Shown: piece after piece, positions 51,086 to 61,085 of the stretch | How positions within the stretch are numbered: position 1 is the stretch's first letter | How the letters are laid out: each line of letters opens with the position of its first letter | Source of the DNA: Pseudomonadales bacterium | GTDB lineage: Bacteria > Pseudomonadota > Gammaproteobacteria > Pseudomonadales > Ketobacteraceae | Direction of reading: 5' to 3' | NCBI GenBank assembly: GCA_002708905.1 | Contig: PAPM01000029.1 | Coordinates: 62,001 to 126,000, forward strand | DNA: 64,000 nt | Notes under the pieces: model-generated | Databases searched by the model: none | Told to the model about the DNA's origin: nothing | The model's input: the letters and a program-made list of their open reading frames with translations, nothing else | Position numbers and translations under genes: made by a program

Positions 51086-52930
51086 CTATAACCGCGCCAC
51101 GTTCAACGGTCGCAGTGTGGCGCGGCGCTTGTGGTAATGCTGATCCATGCGCGAGAGGATATCCCGCAACATGGCCACCGTCTCCACAATAAAAGGCCCC
51201 TTGTTGAGCATGACGCACTCCGCCAGTACTGCCATGGCCGCGTCCGTTACCTCCGCCCGGGACGGCACCCCTTTTTTCGCCATGGACTCCAGAATCTGGG
51301 TTGCCCAGATCACCGGCACATGGGCGGCCTCGCACAGCCAGAGTATTTCCTGCTGCACCTCCGAGAGACGCTCAAAGCCCATCTCCACCGCCAGATCACC
51401 CCGGGCGATCATCACGCCCAGCGGCCGGCCGTGGCGCAATCCGGTCAACAGAATACGGGGCAGATTCTCAAACGCCTGCCGGTTTTCGATCTTCAGCACC
51501 ACCCCCATGTCAGGACGCCCCAAACGATCGAGTTCCAGATGCAGGCTCTCCAGATCCGCTGACTGCCGCACAAATGACAGTGCCACGATATCGGCAAACT
51601 CCACCACCTGTTCCAGGTCGCACAAATCTTTATGGGTAAGCGCCGGTATCTCCAGGGCAGTGTCCGGGAAATTAATGCCCTTTTCCGGTCTGAGCTTGCT
51701 GCCTCGGGGGTCTGCCAGAGTGATCCGCACCTGCATTTCAACGCCATCGCAGGCTTCCACCTCCGCCCCGATTTTGCCGTCATCAAACCAGACCCGTTGC
51801 CCCGGCCTCACCTGATCGAACGCCTGCTCCACCGTGCAGTGGATGCGTGCAGGATGCAGCAACTCCCCCATCTGATCTCGCAGCTCCGGCTCAGCGGGCA
51901 AAGGCTCGCGGGTGAGCACCAGCCTATCGCCTTTGAATAACAGGATAGGCAACACCACGTCTTCCAACCCGATCGGGTAGGTGGACAGGACGGTGTCCTC
52001 ACCCCGCTTCAAGTCCAGGCGGGTATCATCGGTAATATAGGCCGTGTGTTTCAGTTCAGCGATGCAACTGTTCGCCTGCACCTGCACAATGTGCAACTTG
52101 CGACGCTGGCCGCGGCCATCCACCAGCTGGATACGATCCCCCACCTCACAGCGCTGCAGGAATTCCCGCACCACCTGCAAAGGCTTGTGCAATCCCGCCG
52201 GCAGTGCGCTGCTATCCCCATCGCTATGCAACCAGACCCGGCAGGGCTCCAACACCAGCCCATAAAGATCGCGCCGGGGTTTCAGTTTCAGCAGACGCCC
52301 GCTGCTGGGAATCAGACCGGTACGCAATTTGGGACCCGCCAGATCCGCCTGGATCTTTACCGGCATGCCCAGATCCGCTGCTGCCGCCCTGGCGTAATTG
52401 GCCATGGCCCGCCATGCCTCAGCATGATCGTGGGCACAGTTAATGCGGACCACGTTCATGCCCGCCTGCAGCAGCCCGCGGGTGAGCTGCGGTTCTGTTG
52501 CGGCCTCAGACGGCATGGTTACCATAATATGGGCCAGGGGCTGGCGCGGAATTTCCCCCAACAACTGACGGGCATGTTCCTGCAACAGATGCGGCCCGGT
52601 CAGATAATCAACCGGCGGTTCCGGCGTGTCGCAAAGTCTTCCGGTCAGGGCCTGAAACAGGGCAATCACCGTATTCAGGTGAGCCAGGGTGAACGGTTCC
52701 AGCGCAGAGAGTGACGAGAAGCCAAAGCGGGAAAGTGTGTGCTGTAACGGGCGGATATCCCGCTGGCGCACACTGAGATAATGCACGAGATTGCGGGCGC
52801 TGCCCTGCCACTCCGGTTTACAACACTGGATATCGGCCTCATGTAGTCGTTCCAGAGCCAAGGCATCCTCCCGCAGCCGGATCAGCTGTTCCTGCAGATC
52901 CAGCAGCAAATCCATATTGGAAGCAATCAC
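51086..52930 (-). CDS. Pyruvate-kinase-like protein without the C-terminal domain
   Basis: The 614-residue protein has an N-terminal helical extension (about 1-132) of unknown type. A pyruvate kinase core follows: VVRINCAHD replaces the usual RLNFSHG (the serine is Ala), then QADLAGPKLRTG, LSFVR, LKIENRQAFENL, MIARGDLAVEMG and PVIWATQILESM. VMLNKGPFI stands where classical enzymes have MLSGETA. The chain ends about 30 residues later, so the allosteric C-domain is missing. It begins with GTG after an ideal AGGAGG. It may convert PEP and ADP to pyruvate and ATP or do a related reaction. It sits between ompR (71 bp) and envZ (61 bp), probably in one operon with them. Confidence 0.85.
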   Translation of the reverse strand: MIASNMDLLLDLQEQLIRLREDALALERLHEADIQCCKPEWQGSARNLVHYLSVRQRDIRPLQHTLSRFGFSSLSALEPFTLAHLNTVIALFQALTGRLCDTPEPPVDYLTGPHLLQEHARQLLGEIPRQPLAHIMVTMPSEAATEPQLTRGLLQAGMNVVRINCAHDHAEAWRAMANYARAAAADLGMPVKIQADLAGPKLRTGLIPSSGRLLKLKPRRDLYGLVLEPCRVWLHSDGDSSALPAGLHKPLQVVREFLQRCEVGDRIQLVDGRGQRRKLHIVQVQANSCIAELKHTAYITDDTRLDLKRGEDTVLSTYPIGLEDVVLPILLFKGDRLVLTREPLPAEPELRDQMGELLHPARIHCTVEQAFDQVRPGQRVWFDDGKIGAEVEACDGVEMQVRITLADPRGSKLRPEKGINFPDTALEIPALTHKDLCDLEQVVEFADIVALSFVRQSADLESLHLELDRLGRPDMGVVLKIENRQAFENLPRILLTGLRHGRPLGVMIARGDLAVEMGFERLSEVQQEILWLCEAAHVPVIWATQILESMAKKGVPSRAEVTDAAMAVLAECVMLNKGPFIVETVAMLRDILSRMDQHYHKRRATLRPLNVARL

Positions 52931-53000
52931 TCGCCCGTCCTCCTGCCAACAGTTGCGGAGGAACAGATTACGACATTTATATGACCGTTTGGGGATGGCT

Positions 53001-53741
53001 TTAGCTGGCGGTGCCGTCCGGAACGAAGACGTAACCCACTCCCCAAACCGTCTGGATGTAACGGGAATTGGAAGGGTCGTCTTCGATCAGGCGCCGCAGG
53101 CGGGACACCTGCACGTCGATACTGCGCTCCATGGCACTCCACTCACGGCCCCGGGCCAGGTTCATCAGCTTGTCTCGGGTCAGGGGTTCCCGGGGATGCT
53201 GCACCAACGCTTTCATGACGGCGAACTCACCGGTAGTGAGCGACACCACCTGACCGTCTTTAGTGAGTGTACGGGTGGACAAATCCAGTGAGAAGGGTCC
53301 GAAGGTCACCACCGTTTCCTGCTGGGACGGCGCACCGGGCAGCTCTTTCACCTGACGCCGCAGCACGGCCTTGACCCGGGCCAACAGCTCACGGGGATTG
53401 AACGGTTTGGGCAGATAGTCATCGGCACCGGCTTCCAGGCCGTTGATGCGATCAGCGTCATCGCCTTTGGCAGTCAGCATAATAATGGGGATATCGTTGT
53501 CGGACTCCCGCATCCGCTTACAGATGGAAATACCATCCTCACCGGGCAGCATCAGGTCCAGCACCATCAGGGAATAAATCTCCCGGGACAAGGCACGATC
53601 CATCTGCTCCGCATCCGCTACCGCTTTCACCAGGTATCCCTGCTCTTCCAGATAACGCTGCAACAACGCCCGTAAGCGGGAATCATCATCCACTACCAGA
53701 ATCTTTTGTTGCTGTTCCTGCTCGCGGGGACTGTCTACCAT
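53001..53741 (-). CDS. ompR: Response regulator OmpR
   Basis: The 246-residue regulator has a receiver domain (VVDDDSRLRALL, phospho-Asp in LVLDLMLPGEDG, LTAKGDD, lysine in LPKPF) and a winged-helix domain with SLTTGEFAVMKALVQHPREPLTRDKL and VQVSRLRRLIEDDPSNSRYIQTVWGVGYVF (given here as VQVSRLRRLIEDD and TVWGVGYVF), which is specific for OmpR. E. coli OmpR is 239 residues. With EnvZ it controls osmotic and envelope genes. A 263-bp gap separates it from the divergent RND efflux genes. Confidence 0.95.
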   Translation of the reverse strand: MVDSPREQEQQQKILVVDDDSRLRALLQRYLEEQGYLVKAVADAEQMDRALSREIYSLMVLDLMLPGEDGISICKRMRESDNDIPIIMLTAKGDDADRINGLEAGADDYLPKPFNPRELLARVKAVLRRQVKELPGAPSQQETVVTFGPFSLDLSTRTLTKDGQVVSLTTGEFAVMKALVQHPREPLTRDKLMNLARGREWSAMERSIDVQVSRLRRLIEDDPSNSRYIQTVWGVGYVFVPDGTAS

Positions 53742-53941
53742 TAGGAAATACCTGTTAATTGCTGTTGCTGATTAGAGTAGTTTTACGGAACCAATCGGGC
53801 GCGATTGCCTCAAATCCTGTGCGGTACTTAACCGGTTAAGGTATCCGGAAGCCGTACCAAAGTCATGCCCGGATTTTGTTACAAGCCATGATCGAAACGC
53901 TAAGGTGTTAAAATTGAACTGATTTTAGTCATTATCACCTC

Positions 53942-53971
53942 TTGCATCTTAATGTAGCTTCCACACATTAT
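53942..53971 (+). promoter_or_regulatory. Possible promoter of the RND efflux operon
   Basis: TTGCAT (53942-53947), an 18-bp spacer and CATTAT (53966-53971), 33 bp before the proposed ATG. Both hexamers deviate from consensus by two bases, so confidence is low. Confidence 0.35.
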
Positions 53972-54004
53972 GCAGAAAACAACTCCGATAACGCGACAAC
54001 CTGG

Positions 54005-55327
54005 ATGAACACATTGCGCGCAGCCATTAACAAAATACGCCAAAAGACGCCCCTGCCTCTGCTCATTCTCGCTGCAACCCTCCTGATCATTGCGGCACTG
54101 ATTCTGAAGCCATCCGCGCCGCCCAAAAAGCCGGTGATTGATCTAAAGCCCCTGGTGAACACCCTGCCGGCAGAGCTGGGCAGTTACCGCCCCACCATTA
54201 CCCTGTACGGCCGCCTGGAATCACCACGGGAATCCAATTTGTCCAGCACCATCAATGCTTACGTAGCCAAGGTATTGGTGGAAGAAGGTCACTGGGTCAA
54301 AGCCGGTGACATTATCGTCGAACTGGAAGACAGCGATGTCCGTCTTATCTATGAGCAGCGGCAGGCGGAACTGGAGGATCTGGAAGCCCAGCTGGCCTCA
54401 GAGCAGGCCCGCTACCAAATGGACGTAAAAGCCCTGGAGGTGGAGAAACAGCTGGTCTCCTTAACCCAGAAATCCGCCGAGCGCTATGAAAAACTGGTGG
54501 AACGCAATGTGGGGTCAGACCTCAACCGGGACGAAGCCCTGCAACAGGCCCGCGCCCAGGCCCTCAGCCTCTACAATCGGGAATACGCGGTGAACGACCA
54601 CCCCAACCGCCAAAAGCGCCTGCAGGCGCAGCTGACCAAAGCCCGGGCCCTGCGGGACCAAGCGGCACTTGACTTGGCCCGTACCCGCATCACAGCCCCG
54701 TTCGATGGCCGGGTGACCGCCCTCAACGCCTCGCCGGGGAACCGGGTGCGCCCCGGGGACATCCTGGCTTCCCTGTTTGATGCCAGCCATGTGGAAGTGC
54801 GCGCCCAGATTCCATCGCGCTACCTGAACCAAGTGGAAGCAGCCCTGGAACAGGGCATTGAGCTGGACGCCACCTTTGCCCTTAATGACAAGCACGTGGA
54901 CCTGACACTGGAACGGTTGGCCGGTGCCATTGCTATGGGCCAGGGCGGTGTGGATGCCCTGTTTGCCCTGAGCCAGGCCAACCGCAACCTGACCCTGGGC
55001 CGTGCCGGCGAGGTCTACCTACACATGCCCCCCATCGACAACAGCATTGCCCTGCCTCCCACCGCCATCTACGGCCAGCAAAGGATCTACACCGTGCGCG
55101 ATGGCTCACTCCACACGGTCATGATCCAGCGCCTGGGTGAGGTGTTGATGGAAAACGGGGAACGCTGGCAGTTAATGAAAGCGGATGTCGAACCGGGCGA
55201 GCCCATTCTGATCACCCAGCTGGCCAACGCCCTGGGCGGCCTGCAGGTCAAGCTGGCTTCTGCAGAGCAGGCAACTGAACAAGCTGAAGAACCAACAGAA
55301 GTGAGTGAGCAGCCGGAAGATGAGTGA
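54005..55327 (+). CDS. RND efflux periplasmic adaptor (membrane fusion protein)
   Basis: The 440-residue adaptor has an N-terminal membrane anchor (about residues 18-36), a split lipoyl domain (YVAKVLVEEGHWVKAGDIIVEL and ITAPFDGRVTALNASPGNRVRPGD, in short pieces VLVEEGHWVKAGD and APFDGRVTAL), a helical hairpin of about 100 residues (LEDLEAQLASEQARY...), a beta-barrel domain and a Glu-rich tail. The frame is open to a TTG at 53942, but the ATG at 54005 sits directly before the anchor. It bridges the inner-membrane pump, whose gene overlaps its end, and an outer-membrane channel not encoded here. Confidence 0.9.
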   Translation: MNTLRAAINKIRQKTPLPLLILAATLLIIAALILKPSAPPKKPVIDLKPLVNTLPAELGSYRPTITLYGRLESPRESNLSSTINAYVAKVLVEEGHWVKAGDIIVELEDSDVRLIYEQRQAELEDLEAQLASEQARYQMDVKALEVEKQLVSLTQKSAERYEKLVERNVGSDLNRDEALQQARAQALSLYNREYAVNDHPNRQKRLQAQLTKARALRDQAALDLARTRITAPFDGRVTALNASPGNRVRPGDILASLFDASHVEVRAQIPSRYLNQVEAALEQGIELDATFALNDKHVDLTLERLAGAIAMGQGGVDALFALSQANRNLTLGRAGEVYLHMPPIDNSIALPPTAIYGQQRIYTVRDGSLHTVMIQRLGEVLMENGERWQLMKADVEPGEPILITQLANALGGLQVKLASAEQATEQAEEPTEVSEQPEDE

Positions 55328-58300
55328 TCGCAAAGGCATTCTGGCCACCTTCGCCACCCACCGGGTTGCCTCCAATCTGCTGATGTTCCTGTTTATCCTG
55401 GCAGGCTTGTGGTCCCTGAAGAAGATCAACACCCAGTTCTTCCCCAGTTTTGAACTGGAGTACATTACCATCGGCGTGCCCTGGAGCGGTGCCAGCGCGG
55501 AAGACGTGGAAAGCTCCATCATCATCCCCATGGAACAGGAACTGAAAACCCTCACGGAAGTGAAGAAAATGACCTCCACCGCCCGCCCCGGCAGCGGCAG
55601 CATCACCCTGGAACTGGAGGAAGGGGTGGACGTGGGCAACGTACTGGACCGGGTAAAACAGCGGGTGGAATCGATCCGTAATCTGCCGGATGAAGCCGAA
55701 CGCCCGGTGATTCAACAGGTGGAGGCGTTCCAGCCCATCGCCAACATAGTCGTCATGGGTTCGGAATCCCTGCCGGAGCTGGCCCAACTGGCCCGCCAGT
55801 TTGAAGACGAACTGATGGCCCGCGGCATTCGCAAGATCAACTTCGTGGGCATGCCTGCCGAAGAAATTGCCATCAAGGTACCTTCCAGTACCTTGCATGA
55901 AACCGGGCTCTCCCTCAATGACATCGCCACCCTGGTGCGCCAGAACAGTACCGACCTGCCGGCGGGTACCGCCGCCAAAAACGAAGTTTCGAAACAGGTG
56001 CGCAGCCTGAGCCAGCAACGCACGGTGCAGGGCTTCGAACAGATGCCGTTGTTCACCGACAGCCAGGGCCGCCTGCTGCGGGTGGGTGATATAGCGGAAG
56101 TGGAACGCCGCCCCCAGGAAGATGAGCCCTATATTACCGTGGATGGGCAACCCGCCATTGAGATGCTGATGATGCGCACGGAGTCGGAAGACACCCTGAA
56201 AACCGCGCGCATCTTTACCGACTGGCTGGAGGACGTGCAGACACGCTTACCGGAAGGGGTCTTCATCAAGGTCTACAACGAACGCTGGAAACACCTGCGG
56301 GATCGCATCAACCTGCTGCTGGAGAACGGTATCAGCGGACTGATACTGGTGATCGCCACTCTGTTCCTGTTTCTGAATGTGCGGGTCGCGTTCTGGGTCA
56401 CCGTGGGTATCCCGGTCTCATTCCTCGCCACCCTGGCAGTGCTCTACCTCACCGGCGGCACCATCAACATGATCAGTCTGTTCGCCCTGATCATGGCCCT
56501 GGGCATCATCGTGGATGACGCCATCGTGGTGGGGGAAGACACCCTTACCCACCTGGAAATGGGGGAATCCGCCGAGCGCGCCTCCGTTGGTGGTGCCCGC
56601 CGCATGTTCGCCCCGGTACTGGCCTCGTCCCTCACCACCATGGCCGCGTTTTTACCACTTGCCCTGCTCAATGGGGTGATGGGCAAAATCGCCTTTGACC
56701 TGCCGGTGGTGGTGATCTGTGTGATCATTGCCTCGGTGGTGGAATGCTTCCTGATTCTGCCCGGCCACCTCAACCACAGCCTGCGCAAGCAGAAAGAAAG
56801 CAAGACCACCGGCTTCAAAGCCAACTTTGACCGCAAGTTTGTGGCATTCCGCGAGCAGCGCTTACGGCCCGCCGTGGATGTGGCCATTCGTAACCGGGGC
56901 AGCGTCATCATGGCCGGACTCTGCGCCTTTGCCTTGATGCTGAGTCTGGTGTTCAGCGGTGTCATTAAAACCACTTTCTTCCCGGCGGTGGACGGCAACG
57001 AGGTCCATGCCAATGTGGAGTTTCATTTCGGCACGTCCCCCGGCACCGTTAGCCGGTTTCTGCAACATCTGGAAGACAGCCTGGAACTCACCGCACGGCA
57101 GGTGGAAGAAGAACGGGGCCAATACATCCTCAATGCCGTGGTGACCTACCATGGCCGATCGTTCTTTGGCCTCGGGCGCGAAGTCAGCCCGGAACTGGGG
57201 GCCGTGCGCATCGACCTGGTGAGCGGACAGCGCCCAATCAGCAATGCGGAATTCATCCAACGCTGGCGCGACAACATCAAAATGCCCCCTGGGATCAACC
57301 GCTTCGCCATGACCCAGCGGGAAGCGGGACCCAGCGGCAAGCCCATTGCGCTGCGATTAATCGGCAGTGATATCAACGCGTTGAAAGAGGCCAGCCTCGA
57401 GCTGCAACGGGCTCTGGCCCAATACCAGGGCGTAAGCAATATTGACGACGACCTGCCCTGGGGCAAGGAACAGCTGATCTATGACCTGACCCCCACGGGT
57501 CGCCAACTGGGACTGGACACCGCCACCCTGGGACGCCAGTTGCGGGCGGCCTTTGACGGCCACCTGGCGCAGATATTCAACCAGAATGATGAAGAAATAG
57601 AGGTGCGGGTGACCCTGCCGGACAACGAGCGCAACACCACCCAGACCCTGGAATATTTCCCGGTTACCCTGGCCAACGGCACCACGGTCCCCCTTAGTGA
57701 AGTGGTGCAGTTTCGCTCCCGCAAGGGCATAGAGAAGCTCAACCACACCAACGGAGCCCTCAATGTAACCGTATCGGCGGACCTGGACGACCGCGTCGGC
57801 AATGCCAATGAGATTTTTGCCGACCTGAACAGCGGACTGTTCCCCGACCTGAAAAGACGCTATGGGGTAGAGATAGGGCTGGAGGGTAAAGCCCAGGACC
57901 AGCAGGAGACCATCAGCGAAATGAAGATCGGCATGATGATCGGACTGGCGCTGATCTTCATCGTCCTGAGTTGGGTGTTCGCCTCCTATGTCTGGCCCAT
58001 TGCAGTCATGACCGCTATTCCCCTGGGCCTCACCGGCTCCCTGATCGGGCACCTGGTGATGGGCAAGGATCTCTCCATGTTCTCCCTGATGGGGTTATTT
58101 GGGCTGTCCGGCATTGTGGTCAACGATTCCATTGTCCTGATCACCTTCTTTGGCCAACTGCGGGACCGCGGCATGAACGTGCACGACGCCATCGTGGAAG
58201 CCATCTGTGCCCGCTTCCGGGCGGTGGTGTTGACCTCACTGACCACCGTGGCCGGCCTGTTGCCGATTCTGTTCGAAACCTCGCTACAAGCCCAGTTCCT

Positions 58301-58451
58301 GATCCCCATGGCCATTTCCATCGTGTTCGGCCTGGCCTACGGCACCTTCCTGATTCTGTTTTTTGTACCCGCCATGATCACCTACCTGGAAGGTGGCAAG
58401 CGGCGATTACGGGATCTGGCGAGCCGGATCAGGCCTCTGGCACAGCCCTGA
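55320..58451 (+). CDS. RND family efflux permease
   Basis: A 1043-residue resistance-nodulation-division pump with twelve membrane helices and two large periplasmic loops. Markers are ASNLLMFLFILAGLWS at the first helix, IVIPMEQELK-like pore entry (IIIPMEQELKTL), MALGIIVDDAIVVGED in helix 4 (proton relay aspartates), and the second-half LMGLFGLSGIVVNDSIVLI. The start at 55320 overlaps the adaptor gene by 8 bases, so translation is coupled. The sequence is nearer to the uncharacterised HAE-type pumps of marine proteobacteria than to AcrB, and the substrate is unknown. Confidence 0.92.
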   Translation: MSDRKGILATFATHRVASNLLMFLFILAGLWSLKKINTQFFPSFELEYITIGVPWSGASAEDVESSIIIPMEQELKTLTEVKKMTSTARPGSGSITLELEEGVDVGNVLDRVKQRVESIRNLPDEAERPVIQQVEAFQPIANIVVMGSESLPELAQLARQFEDELMARGIRKINFVGMPAEEIAIKVPSSTLHETGLSLNDIATLVRQNSTDLPAGTAAKNEVSKQVRSLSQQRTVQGFEQMPLFTDSQGRLLRVGDIAEVERRPQEDEPYITVDGQPAIEMLMMRTESEDTLKTARIFTDWLEDVQTRLPEGVFIKVYNERWKHLRDRINLLLENGISGLILVIATLFLFLNVRVAFWVTVGIPVSFLATLAVLYLTGGTINMISLFALIMALGIIVDDAIVVGEDTLTHLEMGESAERASVGGARRMFAPVLASSLTTMAAFLPLALLNGVMGKIAFDLPVVVICVIIASVVECFLILPGHLNHSLRKQKESKTTGFKANFDRKFVAFREQRLRPAVDVAIRNRGSVIMAGLCAFALMLSLVFSGVIKTTFFPAVDGNEVHANVEFHFGTSPGTVSRFLQHLEDSLELTARQVEEERGQYILNAVVTYHGRSFFGLGREVSPELGAVRIDLVSGQRPISNAEFIQRWRDNIKMPPGINRFAMTQREAGPSGKPIALRLIGSDINALKEASLELQRALAQYQGVSNIDDDLPWGKEQLIYDLTPTGRQLGLDTATLGRQLRAAFDGHLAQIFNQNDEEIEVRVTLPDNERNTTQTLEYFPVTLANGTTVPLSEVVQFRSRKGIEKLNHTNGALNVTVSADLDDRVGNANEIFADLNSGLFPDLKRRYGVEIGLEGKAQDQQETISEMKIGMMIGLALIFIVLSWVFASYVWPIAVMTAIPLGLTGSLIGHLVMGKDLSMFSLMGLFGLSGIVVNDSIVLITFFGQLRDRGMNVHDAIVEAICARFRAVVLTSLTTVAGLLPILFETSLQAQFLIPMAISIVFGLAYGTFLILFFVPAMITYLEGGKRRLRDLASRIRPLAQP

Positions 58452-58677
58452 ATACCGTTTTGAGGACTTGCATGAGGACTGACGGGAACAGGGCCTATTG
58501 GCGCCAAAATTTGGCCGCCGACAAACCTAACATTGTTAGAAGTTGCACTTTTCCAACACTTTTGCATCAAATATACATGGAAACGACGCGCTGTTTTTGA
58601 AACAATCAACCGATTCATTTGTGTGTGCAATCAGTTTTTCCCGAGTCTGACACTGCCTACCGGGGTTCAGGGATACG

Positions 58678-60978
58678 ATGTCTCCATCAGATCAGTCAAC
58701 TTTTACAAAAGGGTTCTCTGTGCATAACCAGCGCAGTCGCGACCAGCAAGGCTCGATTCTGGTAACGATCCAGAGCCGGGTGCTGGCGAACCTGTCTGAT
58801 CTGCTCACCGAATTTTTCCACCAGATGGATGACGCTTTCTTCAGCCTGGCGGAACACGCTCCCACCAACAATGAGCAAAACCAGTATTTTGAGGCCATGC
58901 GCGAACTGCGTCTGCACGCCCGTGACGTGGACAACCAGTTGCGCAAGGAACTGGCCTACCACTTCGATTTACTGGAAAACAAGCGCAAGGATGAGACGCC
59001 TGACAAAAGCGACGATGGCCTTACCCTGGTGGATAAGGAACGCATGGAAGTGGACGTTGCGCTCACCAATATTCGCAACAAAATCAAAACCACTTACCCG
59101 GAGTTGCTGCTGCAATTCAGTCGCCGCCTGAACCGTTATCTGGAAACCGACTGGATCAATGAAGCGAATAACCCACTGGGTTCCGACACCCTGGTCAACG
59201 CCTTCAGCTGTGCCATCGAAAAACTGGAAATGCCGCTCAAAGTCCGCCTTATCGTACTGAAGCATTTTGAACGTCAGATCGTGAACAACCTGGGGCCCAT
59301 ACTGCTGGATGCCGATCAGGTCCTGGCAGCGGAAGGCATTGAAGCCGGTGACGGCAAAACCACCAAAAAGCCAACCCCGCCACTGACTGACCAAGCCCAA
59401 CCCTCTCCCGGCCAGACCGCTGCAGAGAAAGCCATAGAGAACCTGCTGCCGCCGCTGCAGGATGCCCTGCGCAATCAGTACGAAACCATCGTGCCTTTTG
59501 AGCAGGTGCAGGCCCTCATGGCCAATTTCTACCGGGAGAGCCTGAACAACCGTTTGTTTGCGGTGAAGCAGGGCCAAAATGCCCCGGAGCTCAAACGCCA
59601 GGACCTGTTCGGCGTACTTAACCGCCTGCAAACCGCAGAACGGGATTCCCTGGCCGACGAAGATCCCGCCAACAATGACCACGATCATCAGGACGTGCGC
59701 CTGCTGCTGGAACACCAGTTGGCCCATACCGTCCGCCAGCAGGGTGCCCGCAAGCTGAACCAGGATGACGACGATGTTATCAATCTGGTCAGCATGATCT
59801 TCGAATCCATTCTCGATGACGACAATATTCCGCCGGAAGTGGCCCTGTTATTGGGGCGTCTGCAAATCCCCATGATCAAGATTGCCCTGGCGGACAAGCA
59901 CCTGTTTAGCAACGCTCATCACCCGGCCCGCCGCCTGTTGAAGCAGATGTCTGAAGCGGCCATTGGCTGGGAAAAAGAATCGGTACTGCAACGCGATCTG
60001 CTGATGGAAGAGATTCGTAACGTGGTCACCCGTATTCTCAACGAGTTCGATGAAGACAATCTGTTCCTGTTCTCCGAACTGGAACAGAGTTTCAACCGGT
60101 TTCTGGAAGAAGAAACCCGCAAAGCCAGCACCATCGAGAAGCGGGTATTGGAAACCGCGCAGGGCCAGGCCAAGATGGAACAGGCCCGCAACACCATCAA
60201 TCAACTGATCGGCGACCGCATGCAGGGCAAAACCCTGCCCTCCGTAGTGATCGATATGGTGGACGGGCCCTGGCGCGTGTTAATGCTGCAAAAGCTGATG
60301 CGTCATGGCCGTGATTCCGATGAGTGGAAACACTGCCTGCGCACCGTTGACGACCTGATTTGGAGTATCCAGCCGGCCAACGCCGCCGCCGATCGTCCCC
60401 GTTGGGTCAAACTGATCCCCGGCCTGCTCAAGGAAATCTGCAGCGGCCTGGAAAGCATCAAACACCCGGGACTGGAAGTGGATAAATTCCTCTCCGCACT
60501 GTGGGAGATTCATGGCCAGATCCTGGAAACGCCACCGGATCAGCAACTGCCCAACAGCCGCAAGGTGGACCACACCATCACCGAGCCGAAGGGCAGCCAG
60601 GCCGAGAAAGAACGCCTGCGTGCGATGCAGCGTAAGGAACTGCTGGATCCGAAGAACCGGGTTCTGGCCAACCTGCGTAAGGAACTGCTGATCATGAAAG
60701 AAGGCCAGTGGATTGAAATCCACACCCCGGAAGGCAAGCTGCGTCGCTGCAAGCTGGCCTGGCGCGACACCAGCTCCGACCTGTACATCTTTGTGTCCCG
60801 CCGCGGCAACAAAGTATTGGAAACCAACCTGGACAGCATGATCCGCATGGCCAGTACCGCCGAGCTACGGCTGCTGGAAAACGTGTCCATGTGGGACCGG
60901 GCGCTGGCCAACGTCATGGGCCGCCTCAAGAAAGCCAGCGAGCTGCAGCCCGATACATCCCCCACCAGCCAAGCCTAA
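58678..60978 (+). CDS. DUF1631 family protein
   Basis: The 766-residue cytoplasmic protein belongs to the DUF1631 family (often mis-named thymidine phosphorylase in Pseudomonas annotations). It is mostly alpha-helical, with acidic segments. The last 100 residues form a small beta domain (QWIEIHTPEGKLRRCKLAWR, DLYIFVSRRGNKVLETNLDSM, in short units WIEIHTPEGK, RRCKLAWR, YIFVSRRGNK) that resembles PilZ-type domains, although the usual RxxxR motif for cyclic di-GMP is not obvious. The function is unknown. It has its own promoter region of 226 bp and lies upstream of tex. Confidence 0.85.
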   Translation: MSPSDQSTFTKGFSVHNQRSRDQQGSILVTIQSRVLANLSDLLTEFFHQMDDAFFSLAEHAPTNNEQNQYFEAMRELRLHARDVDNQLRKELAYHFDLLENKRKDETPDKSDDGLTLVDKERMEVDVALTNIRNKIKTTYPELLLQFSRRLNRYLETDWINEANNPLGSDTLVNAFSCAIEKLEMPLKVRLIVLKHFERQIVNNLGPILLDADQVLAAEGIEAGDGKTTKKPTPPLTDQAQPSPGQTAAEKAIENLLPPLQDALRNQYETIVPFEQVQALMANFYRESLNNRLFAVKQGQNAPELKRQDLFGVLNRLQTAERDSLADEDPANNDHDHQDVRLLLEHQLAHTVRQQGARKLNQDDDDVINLVSMIFESILDDDNIPPEVALLLGRLQIPMIKIALADKHLFSNAHHPARRLLKQMSEAAIGWEKESVLQRDLLMEEIRNVVTRILNEFDEDNLFLFSELEQSFNRFLEEETRKASTIEKRVLETAQGQAKMEQARNTINQLIGDRMQGKTLPSVVIDMVDGPWRVLMLQKLMRHGRDSDEWKHCLRTVDDLIWSIQPANAAADRPRWVKLIPGLLKEICSGLESIKHPGLEVDKFLSALWEIHGQILETPPDQQLPNSRKVDHTITEPKGSQAEKERLRAMQRKELLDPKNRVLANLRKELLIMKEGQWIEIHTPEGKLRRCKLAWRDTSSDLYIFVSRRGNKVLETNLDSMIRMASTAELRLLENVSMWDRALANVMGRLKKASELQPDTSPTSQA

Positions 60979-61016
60979 TTACCTTCCTATTCATACGCTT
61001 GTGGTTACCTTCCTAT
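60979..61016 (+). repeat. 12-bp direct repeat upstream of tex
   Basis: TTACCTTCCTAT occurs at 60979-60990 and again at 61005-61016, 26 bp apart (about 2.5 helical turns), just before a TATAAT hexamer (61038-61043). It may be an activator or repressor site for tex. Confidence 0.5.
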
Positions 61017-61085
61017 CGTATTTCACATTCATAGGTTTATAATCCCGCCTTCACCGCAGGTAGTAACCACGAGAAAGATTACAAA

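Noticed and set aside
55248-56150. 300-codon antisense frame over the RND pump
   Set aside because: Overlaps a clear RND gene and shows His/Gly-rich composition typical of reverse-strand shadows.
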